The notes beneath the pieces are model-generated. The model ran no database searches. It saw nothing but the letters and a program-made list of their open reading frames with translations, and was not told where the DNA came from. A DNA stretch of 25,221 nt from Chrysochromulina parva (taxonomy: Eukaryota; Haptophyta; Prymnesiales; Chrysochromulinaceae): NCBI GenBank assembly GCA_002887195.1, contig PJAB01000497.1, forward strand, positions 1 to 25,221, read 5' to 3'. The position numbers and the translations under genes are program-made. Below, in pieces: positions 13,679 to 22,300 of this stretch. Every line of letters starts with the position of its first letter. Positions within the stretch are counted from its first letter, which is position 1.

Positions 13679-16660
13679 ATGGCCGACTGTTTGATGGATA
13701 TGAACTTGTCGGAAGACGAGGACGACGCCCGTGTGTCACCGCCGTCCGCCTTACCGCCGCCCTCGGTTGCCGCCGCCCAGGGAGGGCCAGAGTTGGAGCT
13801 GAATCCAGCGCAGTGGGAGGCGCCGCTCGAAGGCGCGCCTACGCAGCCGCAGGGCAATGAGGACGCCGAGGGTGAGGCGCACCCGATAATGGTCGTGGCC
13901 GAGGTCGTGGATGCTCTCTCATCGGACGAGGATGAGGAAGGGATCCTCATGGACGTCGATGTTTTAGCAGCCGAGGACGCGGACGTTGATGCTCCGAATG
14001 TGTCCACCACAGCGATGGCAGAGTGCACGGCAGTGCTCGATCAGCTCCTCGGATCGGTCGTTGATGCGGCGGCCACGGAGGGCTTCGTGGCGCCAGACGC
14101 GGATATATGTGCACCAACTGTATCCACCTCTGCGATTGCAGAATGCGATGTGCCCTCTGCAATCGCGACCAAGGACCTTCGAACCGATCCGCTATCTGCG
14201 CATGGCCTGAGCGAGGCAGCACTCGAGGAGTTGCTTGCGTGCATCCAACGGCTACGTCAAGGCAAAGTGAATGCAGTTGAGACGATTCGTGGCTGGGAGG
14301 TCAGCTTCAAGCTTCGGCCCACTGGCCACCCAACAGGTCATCTGTCAGGTGACATCAAGGTTCGCGATCCACGCGACGGCACTGCTATCAGATCGGTTCA
14401 GCAACTGCTAGTCAAGCTCGGCCAGGAAAGCCCAGAGGCGAGAGCACCGAGGGACTGTGAGAGCTCCGAGGGATCTAGAGAGCCCCGAGGGAGGCCTGGG
14501 ACGCCTCGAGGCGAGAGCTCTGGAGCACCGCCACCGCCACCGCCACCGCCACCGCCTCCGCAAGCGGCATCGAGCGGCAACAGTGCACTGACCGTCGGCC
14601 AGCGGGTGGAAGCTCGCTACCTGGCGACCAAAGCCAATCGCCAAAAGCATTGGTACGTAACAAGGATTTGGCACAAGGGCACGATCTCCGCAGTATATCC
14701 AGACGGCTGCACCTTTGACATCAACTACGACGACGGCGACCTAGAGCACGGCGTCGAAGGCAAGTACGTTCGGTTACTCAAGCGCGCCCCTGCCGTGCCG
14801 ATGGGTGCAACGAAGAGACCGTCCAAGGAGCCGCACAACGGCTCGTGCAATGACGCGACCCCCGAACCGCCGCGCAAAGCTGCAAGGCACTCGGTCATGT
14901 CCGCTTCCCCGGCTCGTGCCACCACGCCCGCAACGCGCTGCTCCACACGTGGGCCAAGCGAGATGCTGTCGGACGAGGCCAGGGCGGCCGCAGCGGCGGA
15001 GGGTCTCGAACTGGTGCCGTCGTCGAGCAACGAGACGGGCTTCAAGGGCGTGCGCAAGAAGGGTAGCAAATACCTTGCGCGGATCAACGAGAATGGCAAC
15101 TATCTCTACCTTGGCTGCTTCGCGACGCCGGAGGAGGCGGCCTTGTGCTACGCGAGGCACATTTGGGCGGAGCGCGTGGCGGCGGAGGCGGCGGAGGCGA
15201 GGAGCGAAGAGCCGCAGCCGCTCACGGCGGACGAGGCCAGGGCAGGTGCGGCGGCTGAGGGGCTCGAGCTGGTGCCATCATCAAGCAGCGAGACGGGCTT
15301 CAAGGGCGTGCGCAAGCAATATGGAAAGTACGCGGCGCATTCGCCCAAGGTGAATGGCAAGGGTCGCCACCTTGGCACCTTCGCGACGCCGGAGGAGGCG
15401 GCCTTGTGCTACGCGAGGCACATTGGGGCGGAGCGAGCGGCGGCGGAGGCGGCGGAGGCGGCGGAGGCGGCGGAGGCGAAGAGCAAAGAGCCGCAGCCGC
15501 TCACGGCGGACGAGGCCAGGGCGGCCGCGGCGGCCGAGGGTCTCGAACTGGTGCCGTCGCCACGCAATGAGACGGGCTTCAAGTGCGTGAACGAGGATGG
15601 CGGCAAGTTCACGGCACGGGTTTACAAGAATGGCAAAAGTCTCTACCTTGGCAGGTTCGCGACGCCGGAGGAGGCGGCCTTGTGCTGTGCGAGGCACATC
15701 GGGGCGGAGCGAGCGGCGGCAGAGGCGGCGGAGGCGAGGAGCGAAGGGCCAAAGCCGCTCACGGCGAAAGAGGCCAGGGCGGCCGCGGCGGCCGCGGGGC
15801 TCGAGCTGGTGCCATCATCAAGCAGTCAGACGGGCTTCAAGGGCGTGCGCAAGGATGGTGGCAGGTACGCAGCGCAGGCGCCCAAGGAGAATGGCAAGAA
15901 GCGCTGCCTCGGCAGGTTCGCGACGCCGGAGGAGACGGCATTGTGCGACACGAGGCATATTGGGGCGGACCGCGCGGCGGCGGAGGCAGCGGAGGCAGCG
16001 GAGGCGGTGGAGGCGGCGGAGGCAGCGGAGGCGGTGGAAGCGGCGGAATCGGCGGAGGCGGCAGAGGCGGCAGAGGCGGCGGAGGCGAGGGGCGAAGGGC
16101 CGCAGCCGCTCACTGCGGACGAGGCCAGGGCGGCCGCGGCGGCCGAGGGTCTCGAACTGGTGCCGTCGTCAAGCAGTCAGACGGGTTTCAAGGGCGTGTT
16201 CAAGCATTATGGAAAGTACGCGGCGGTTTTCTCGAAGAAAGGCAAGAAGCTCCACCTCGGCACCTTCATGACTCCGGAGGAGGCAGCCTTGAGCTATGCG
16301 AGGCACTTCCAAGCAGATGTGGCGAAGGAGAGGGGCCGAGCGGCTAAGAAAGATTCTTCAACGGCGTCGCCCTCATCGACAGCGGTCTCGGCCTCGTCGG
16401 CATCGACCTCAGTTTCGTCGGCCGCCACGTCAGCCTCTTCGACGACGACGCCGCAGGTAACATTCATGCAGCGGGTCTACAAGATCCGCTCGCTCCTGCA
16501 ACTGGACACGTCGCTCGGCATCCCAGATGCAATCAGGGAGGCGCGCCGTGTGATGGGCGCGCCTCCATCGGACGCGCCCCTGCCGGTGCAGGTCAATGAG
16601 TTGCTTGGCGAGCATCTGGGCATCGATCCTGTCACGCTGCAGCTGCCGCCTGTGGAGTGA
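13679..16660 (+). CDS. Multi-domain nuclear regulator: MBD-like, Tudor-like and five AP2 repeats
   Basis: A 993-aa single-exon protein, probably a DNA-binding chromatin or transcription factor. Residues 1-165 are acidic. Residues 205-248 (GWEVSF... RDPRDGTAIRS) resemble a methyl-CpG-binding (MBD/TAM) domain; this is an inference. A proline run (284-294) precedes a Tudor-like domain at about 303-368 (VGQRVEARY... DGCTFDINYDDGD... YVRLL). Five AP2-like domains start near residues 442, 528, 622, 707 and 824. Each reads GFKGVRK-x-GKYxA...LG-x-FATPEEAALCYARH, separated by helical Ala/Glu linkers. Repeat 3 has GFKCVNED in place of GFKGVRK; repeat 4 has ETALCDTRH. The C-terminal 70 residues form a separate small helical region. 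Such multi-AP2 proteins are, as I recall, common in haptophytes. Start 13679 is the first ATG of the frame. Confidence 0.82.
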   Translation: MADCLMDMNLSEDEDDARVSPPSALPPPSVAAAQGGPELELNPAQWEAPLEGAPTQPQGNEDAEGEAHPIMVVAEVVDALSSDEDEEGILMDVDVLAAEDADVDAPNVSTTAMAECTAVLDQLLGSVVDAAATEGFVAPDADICAPTVSTSAIAECDVPSAIATKDLRTDPLSAHGLSEAALEELLACIQRLRQGKVNAVETIRGWEVSFKLRPTGHPTGHLSGDIKVRDPRDGTAIRSVQQLLVKLGQESPEARAPRDCESSEGSREPRGRPGTPRGESSGAPPPPPPPPPPPQAASSGNSALTVGQRVEARYLATKANRQKHWYVTRIWHKGTISAVYPDGCTFDINYDDGDLEHGVEGKYVRLLKRAPAVPMGATKRPSKEPHNGSCNDATPEPPRKAARHSVMSASPARATTPATRCSTRGPSEMLSDEARAAAAAEGLELVPSSSNETGFKGVRKKGSKYLARINENGNYLYLGCFATPEEAALCYARHIWAERVAAEAAEARSEEPQPLTADEARAGAAAEGLELVPSSSSETGFKGVRKQYGKYAAHSPKVNGKGRHLGTFATPEEAALCYARHIGAERAAAEAAEAAEAAEAKSKEPQPLTADEARAAAAAEGLELVPSPRNETGFKCVNEDGGKFTARVYKNGKSLYLGRFATPEEAALCCARHIGAERAAAEAAEARSEGPKPLTAKEARAAAAAAGLELVPSSSSQTGFKGVRKDGGRYAAQAPKENGKKRCLGRFATPEETALCDTRHIGADRAAAEAAEAAEAVEAAEAAEAVEAAESAEAAEAAEAAEARGEGPQPLTADEARAAAAAEGLELVPSSSSQTGFKGVFKHYGKYAAVFSKKGKKLHLGTFMTPEEAALSYARHFQADVAKERGRAAKKDSSTASPSSTAVSASSASTSVSSAATSASSTTTPQVTFMQRVYKIRSLLQLDTSLGIPDAIREARRVMGAPPSDAPLPVQVNELLGEHLGIDPVTLQLPPVE
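14972..16320 (+). repeat. Five tandem AP2-coding repeats with expanding GCGGCGGAG linkers
   Basis: Unit starts (GAGGCCAGGGC) lie near 14972, 15230, 15509, 15767 and 16118, so the periods are about 258, 279, 258 and 351 bp. The AP2 cores are about equal in length. The variation is in the linkers, where GCGGCGGAG repeats (AlaAlaGlu) have expanded, most strongly between repeats 4 and 5. Confidence 0.85.
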
Positions 16661-17287
16661 CGCATGTCTCAAATCGGATCCGACGTGTGTCGTGTCAAGC
16701 GCACGGTTGACGCGGAAAGCAGACGCGAAAAGCAGATCATCGGTAGCGCCACATGTGTGCATGCGTTTTCGGGACGAGTGGTGATGGGCAAGACCCATGG
16801 TGAGCCCAGCCCCAGAGGTCGTGCCTGGGTGGTGCTGGGTGCTGCAGGTGCAGCTGGCGTGGCCGTGGGCGTCCTCCGGGGGGTCCACCGTGCGGCGAAA
16901 AGCGTAGGACGAGGTGAGGGGCCTAGACAAGGGGCGTTGCGCGCGTATCGCGCGTCGCGATCACGCGATGGCTCGGTGTGCTCCCCGCCCGCGGCGGCCG
17001 CGGCGCACTCCGCACCCAGCCGGTTCCATGAGGTCGCGTGAGCTCCTGTGCGTGCATCCGCCGGTGCCGGTTAACGTACCGTAAAAAACGAGCGGAGGAA
17101 GGGAGGTACGGTAAGATTTTCGCATGGATTTTCGCTTTCGTGGTATTGGTGAACGTCGCTCACACATCCGCGTCTGTTCGCCGCGCGCGTACACACGCTA
17201 CACACGGTCGGCAATAGTCCTCGACAATACGGTCAGTAACGCTGTATCTGAGGTAAAATTCCATCTGAAGACTCAAAGGCTCTCGGC
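16661..17287. other. Convergent intergenic region, 627 bp
   Basis: It lies between the 3' ends of the AP2 gene (plus) and the 2OG-oxygenase gene (minus), so it should hold both 3' UTRs. Short frames exist on both strands (for example 16664-17041 plus) but look like chance openings in GC-rich DNA. No RNA gene or strong repeat is seen. Confidence 0.5.
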
Positions 17288-19021
17288 TCAGTGCACCATC
17301 GCTGCGGCAGGCCCAGCAGGTGCCTTAGCCGGCGCCATCGTGCTCGTCGTGTTAGAGTACCAAATGCGCTCGCTCCTTGCCGCGAGGACCTCGACCATAC
17401 GTTGATGAAGCTCGCGAAGGAGGCGCCGGTACACGGCCGGCCGTGAGCGCTTATGCTCCTCTTGCCAGCCGTGCAGCTCGGCGAGCTTACGTGGCGTGAG
17501 CTGCTCCTCGAGCTCGCCCTCCATTCGCGTGAGAGCATTCCGCTCGTCGCGCTCGGTTGTGGTCTCTCCATCGGTAGTGGTGGTGCATCCGGCGTCGAGT
17601 AGGTTGACCGCAATTGAAATACGCGGAGGCAATTGCCACCTGGCTGCGGTGGCCTCGATAATGGCTGTGGCCGCCGCACCCTTGGCCAGCGACGCGCCCA
17701 CGTAGGGGTGTGCATGTTGGCCGTTGTCGGCCGCCATGCTACGCACCCTGTGGGGTATGCGCCCTGGGAAGAGCCAGAGCGTCCCTGCGCATGGAGGGAT
17801 GGACATGAACGTGTGGCTTGTGCGCGCGACGCCGTCCACATGCCGCTTGGATCCCGCGCGGAAGAGGAGATGACCGTCGTCAGAAGTTTCGTCGGAAGTT
17901 TCGTCAGAAGTTTCGTCACCCTCGGCGCCCGCGCCGCCGCCCGCGCCGCCGCCCGCGCCGCCGCCCGCGCCGCCGCCCGCGCCGCCGTCCGCCACGTAGT
18001 AGGTGCCGCTCCACCGGTCCGCCGTGTGCACGTGCATGAGGTTGAGGTCGGCGCCGCGATTGACATTGATCCAGCCGAGCGCGTCATGCCTGAGCGAGGA
18101 GGTCATCAGAGGTCATCAGAGGTTGTCAGAGGCAATCAGATTCATCCAGCCGAGCGCGTCATGCCTGAGCGAGCCGTCGCCGCGCTCGGCGAGCGTGAGT
18201 TGCTCCGCCGCGCTGGTGCTGCCCTCGTCGCCGTTGATGATGTCGACCGCCGCACTTACGAGAGCATGTAGCGCACGACAGCACCTTCGACCAAGCACCT
18301 CGTCAGCCAACTCCGTTGCCGGCGCGGCCGTCGCTTCGCCAGGGAGCGGCGGAGCCTGCTTGATGAAGAGATCGGGGGCACTCTGGAAGCCGCCGCGGTT
18401 GCTCACACGCACGCCTGCCACCTGCTCAGGTGCGTTCGCTGCCGCCAACGCGGCCTGCTGCTCCTTGTGCAGCGCCCACCGCTCGAGGCCCGCATTTAGC
18501 CGAGCGCTGTGCTTGAGGCGAAAGCGGTGCACGACGTCGACCTCGTCGGAGCTCTCGTGCGGCACTGCGAAGCTTGTGTGCTCACTAAACTCAAGCGCCG
18601 CCACCGAGGACAGCGCCATGTCGACTGCGGCCGGCAGGAGCGGCTCAAACGTGGCATCCTCGGGCAGTGCGAGGAGTCCGCTGTCTGCTGCTCGTAGGTC
18701 TTCGAGTATGCTCGCCGGCGGCTGCTCCGCGAAAGCAGCCGCGCAAGTACTGGTATCCGCGCTCGCAATATATGCAAATCGCTTCTGGTCGAACTCAGCC
18801 AGCTTGGCATGTTCCGCCTCGCACAGGTCTATGTCCCAACCGGCAAGGTGATAGCGATTGCCTATGATCGGTTCGACGCCCGATGCGTCGCAAAAGTATC
18901 CATGATGCACCACCGCGGCTGCGATGCACACTGCACAGCGCCGAGCGGCGCATTTCTTCAGTTGCACGCCAGAGAACGACGACTTCGGCAACGTCTGACC
19001 GCAAAGTCTACATACTGGCAT
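17288..19021 (-). CDS. Zinc-finger plus 2OG-Fe(II) oxygenase-like protein with a GC-AG intron
   Basis: A 552-aa protein from exons 18165-19021 and 17288-18089. ATG 19021 directly precedes a small zinc module, C4-x2-C7 ... C29-x2-C32 (MPVCRLCGQTLPKSSFS, then RRCAVC), similar to Stc1-like fingers. From about residue 225 it follows the putative 2OG-Fe(II) oxygenase pattern of PF13759. SNRGGFQSAPDLF comes first, then W292INVN, the metal ligands H305-V-H307 followed by SGTYYV, the distal LWLFPGRIPHRV, and RISIAVNLL, whose Arg would bind 2-oxoglutarate. A GGAG/DETS repeat is inserted in the loop after SGTYYVADG. A Glu/Arg-rich helical tail (about 470-552) ends the protein. The hydroxylation substrate is unknown. 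The frame is open upstream to 19189, but that part looks non-coding. It is divergent from the coiled-coil gene. Confidence 0.78.
17878..17992 (-). repeat. Two adjacent 12-bp minisatellites coding (GGAG)n and (DETS)n
   Basis: GTCAGAAGTTTC-type units (about 17878-17918, three copies) sit next to GCGCCGCCGCCC units (about 17928-17990, five copies). In the protein they give GGAGGGAGGGAG followed by DETSDETSDETSDD inside the oxygenase domain. Both are in frame. Confidence 0.88.
18069..18098. repeat. 30-bp direct repeat, copy 1 (start of 2OG exon 2)
   Basis: It is identical to 18144-18173. The plus-strand copy begins ATCCAGCCGAGCGCGTC. On the minus strand it contains CTCAG|GCATG, where exon 2 starts. 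Confidence 0.95.
18090..18164 (-). other. GC-AG intron (75 bp) created between two copies of a 30-bp repeat
   Basis: On the minus strand exon 1 ends CTCAG and the intron starts GCATGACG; it ends CTCGCTCAG before GCATGACG. The intron contains no GT dinucleotide, so no GT donor is possible inside it. Splicing fuses Ser-Leu-Arg-His-Asp once instead of twice and removes a TGA stop. The intron length equals the repeat offset. Confidence 0.85.
18144..18173. repeat. 30-bp direct repeat, copy 2 (end of 2OG exon 1)
   Basis: It is identical to 18069-18098, offset 75 bp. It spans the donor site of the GC-AG intron. Confidence 0.95.
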
Positions 19022-19250
19022 ATCGCAATGGACGGAGGTGTGACCGACGGGGCCGTCTACGACAACACATCGCTGTTCATGCTGGTGCTGTTCAACACAA
19101 CGCGCGCGCGCAGACACTCTCCGGCCGGGCCCCCAAGCACGAGTACACGAGGACCACTGTTCATTTCGTGCATGTGTGAACCTCTCCACACAGTGAACGG
19201 TTTTGGAGAAACGTCAGGAGCAAAGAGCTCGGAGCTTTGGTTTGAGAATC

Positions 19251-19287
19251 TTGACTTGACTTGACTTGACTTGACTTGACTTGACTT
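19251..19287. repeat. (TTGAC)7 pentanucleotide microsatellite
   Basis: Seven perfect TTGAC units plus TT lie in the 283-bp divergent intergenic region (19022-19304). They are 18 bp upstream of the proposed ATG of the coiled-coil gene. No other promoter element is recognised there. Confidence 0.95.
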
Positions 19288-19304
19288 AGAATCCGCAATT
19301 AGAA

Positions 19305-22300
19305 ATGGAACAGAGTGAGACGTTTCAGATCACGTCAGGAAATGCTCTCTTTGATGCTTGTGTGCGTGCCGACAGGCAACGCCGCCGGATCAACGAGAGT
19401 GCAGACGAGGCCGCGCGCCTAGGCAACACCGAGAGCGGCGCCGGCTTCGAAGCAGTATCCTAGTCCACTCGTGGGATCATGCATGCGACACGTGCGGAGC
19501 AGGCCCTGCAGGCGGCCACGCGCGCGCACAAGGCGGATACGCAGCGGGAGGTCGCGGAACTGCGTCGCGAAATGCTGGAGGAGAAAGCGCTGGAGATCGC
19601 AGCCCTACGAAAGGAGTGTGCCGATCAGAAGGTGGCCGAGCTTGAGCGGTTGCGAGCGCTTTCCACGAAGCGGCTCGAAGACGAGGTGGCCATGGCGCGA
19701 CACACGGCCGAGGTACAAGCCAAGGTGCACACAACAGCTCTGATGCGCTCATGGGAGGAGCAGGAATCGGCCAAGCTTGCGGAGCTCGGCCGGCTCGCAG
19801 CGTTGACACTCGAGACGGCGATCGCCAGGACGCGCGAAGCGGCCGAGGCTGACAAGGTCAAGGCGCTGAGTGCGCTGCGCGAGGCGCTTGCCGAGGAGGC
19901 GCAGGCGCAGCTTGCCGCGGCGCAGCGTGCAGCCGAGACGGAGCGCGAAAGGGCCGTGTGCGACGCGAAGCGCGAGGCTCATGACCGTCATGAGGCGGAC
20001 CTTGCGGCAGCCAAGGCGGAGGCGGCGAAGCGGCACGAGGCCGAGCTGGCAGAGCAGCGCCAGCGCGCCGATGCCGAGCTCAGCCATGAGGTGGCGCACG
20101 TGCGCCGGCAGTGCGTGATCGAGCGCGAGGCGGCTTTGCAGGCGGCCGCGCTCGCCGCCAATGCCGACAGGGAGGCGGCCGTACAGGGCGCTCGCCTCGA
20201 GCAGAAGCAGAAGAGCGCGGCGTTGCTCGCGGCGTTGCGAGCGGAGGCCGAGGCCGACAAGCAAGCCGCCCTCTTCGTGGCGCAGCAGCAGGCGGCCGAT
20301 GTGCTTGGGAGCACTGTGCGGCAGAGCCGAGCGGCGCGAGACTCCGAGCTGGCGGCGGCGCGGCGCGATGCACACGAGGGGCGCGCTGAGGAGTTGATGC
20401 GGGCGCGACGCGAGTGGGAGACGCGCAAGGCGAGCGAGCTCGCGAGTGTGCGCCAAATTGGCGAGAGTACCCTCACCGCCGCCATAGCCAATCGTGACCT
20501 CGACGATGGTCGCAAGGCGGTGGAGGCGACCCAGGTGCTCGAGATGGCGCTAGAGATGCGCATGATGACGTCTTGATTGCCTCCCTCATCAGGTGCTCAT
20601 ATTGGCCCTCCTCACGGCAGACGACCTCTGATGGCCTATGCGAATGTGATCCCAACTGATGACGTCTTGATTGCCTCCCTCATCAGGTGCTCGAGATGCG
20701 CCTGATGGCCGACCTCACGGCAGTCAAGCACGCGGCGGAGCTCGAGCGCGAGCTGCAGCTTTCGGCGGCGCGGCAGCAGGCGGCGGACGACAGGGAGGGA
20801 GCCCTCGAGGCGACGCGGCGTGCCTGTGCCAAGGAGCGGGAGGTCGCCCTAGCAGCGGCCAAGGCGGAGGCGGACGCGGAGAGGAAGGAGGCCTTGGAGG
20901 CGGCTTCGCTCGCGTCGAGAAAAGCGCTCGAGGCGGCGCTCTCTGAGGCGCGCTGGGTGGCGCAGGCGGAGCAGCAGGCGGCCGTAGCCGCAGCCAAGGA
21001 GCACGCGGCTGCCTTGAAGGAGCAGGTACGTTGATTGCCACTGAGGACCTGCCTTGCATGCAAGTGCTCATCACAGCGCGCTCGGCTCTCGCGGAGCAGG
21101 CGGTGGCCGCAGCCGTCAAGGCGGCAGACAAGGAGAAGGACGCGGCGATCAGTGCAGCTCGCAGGAGCTACGACCTCGAGCGCGAAGAGCAGAATGGGGT
21201 CTACAAGCGAGCCGCGGCAGCGGACAAGGAGGCTGCGCTGGCCAAGTTGAGGCTTGAGATGGAGGCGGCGCACCAGGCTGCGCTCGCGGACATGCACGCG
21301 CAGGTGATGGCGGCCAAAGACGCAGTGCTCGAGGCGACCGCGAGAGCGTCGGCCGATGTGTCCAGGGCCGAGACCGAGGTGACGAAACTGGTGGCGCAGC
21401 TCAGCTCGGCGGCCGCGGAGCGCGACAATGCGGTCGTGGCGGCACGGCGCGAGTTGGAATCCCGCGTCGCCGCTGACCTCGAGCAGTTGCAGGCGGAGGT
21501 CGAGGCCGCGAGGGCAGCGGAGCTCGTGGCAGCAAAGACGTCCCAAGCGGCGCTGAGAGCGGCCGAGGTGGAGGCGGCGGTGCAAGAGGCGAAGAGCAAG
21601 GCCACGGAAGAGCTCACGGCGGCGCTTCGGGCGGCGGCGGAGGTGCGCGCGGCCGATTTGGCCGTGCTGATTGCATGCTGATTGCATGCTGATTGCCTCC
21701 CTCATCAGGTGCGCGCGGCCGATTTGGCCGCCACACGTGAGGCTGCGGCCAAGGAACAGGCCGTGGCCGTCGCGGAGGCGCGCCGGGTGCTCGAGGCCGA
21801 GAAGGAGGCTGGATTTGACAAGGAGCGGCGTGCGGCGGCGGCCGATCGCGAGGCGGCTCTCGTGACGCTGAAGCGCGATCTGAGCGCAGAGAAGGAGGAG
21901 GCGCTGCGTCAGGCGGCGCTGCAGGCCGAGGAGGCGCAAGCGGAGGCCGTGGAGAAGGCCAAGTCCGATGCGGCAGAGCACCGGAATGCGGTCCTCGGGA
22001 AGATGAAGCAGCTCTCACGCCAGGAGATGGAGGCAGAGGTTGCGCGTGTCAGGCATCTGGCCGAGGTGGCGAAGCAGGCAGAGATCTCGACGCTCAGAGA
22101 GGCGGCCGAAGAGGAGAAGCTGCTTGCCATCAATGAGGCTCTCCGGAGGGCTGAGGAGGCGCATCTCCGTGAGATCTCGAGGGCGCTCAGCACGATGGAG
22201 GAGGCCGCGGCCGCGCAGCAGGTGGCGCGCAAGCGCGCGGCCGCGGCGGAGGCGGCAGAGACGGAGTGGCGAGGCGAGCGGGCGATGCTCGACAAGCGCA

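Noticed and set aside
15583..16347. 254-codon Gly/Arg-rich frame within the AP2 repeats
   Set aside because: It is a shifted reading of GCGGCGGAG linkers in a confident AP2 frame.
16664..17041. 125-codon plus-strand frame after the AP2 gene
   Set aside because: It starts 3 bp after the AP2 stop, has mixed composition and only a weak hydrophobic stretch. It is more likely 3' UTR.
4974..19143. Shared 14-mer CCCCCAAGCACGAG upstream of two minus-strand genes (4974-4987 and 19130-19143)
   Set aside because: One shared 14-mer in 25 kb of GC-rich DNA is within chance expectation, and the distances to the ATGs differ (about 89 and 109 bp).
20683..21981. 432-codon minus-strand frame opposite the coiled-coil gene
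   Set aside because: Its Leu/Arg/His-rich translation is the mirror of alanine/glutamate codons on the plus strand. It crosses the introns without regard to them and has no domain.
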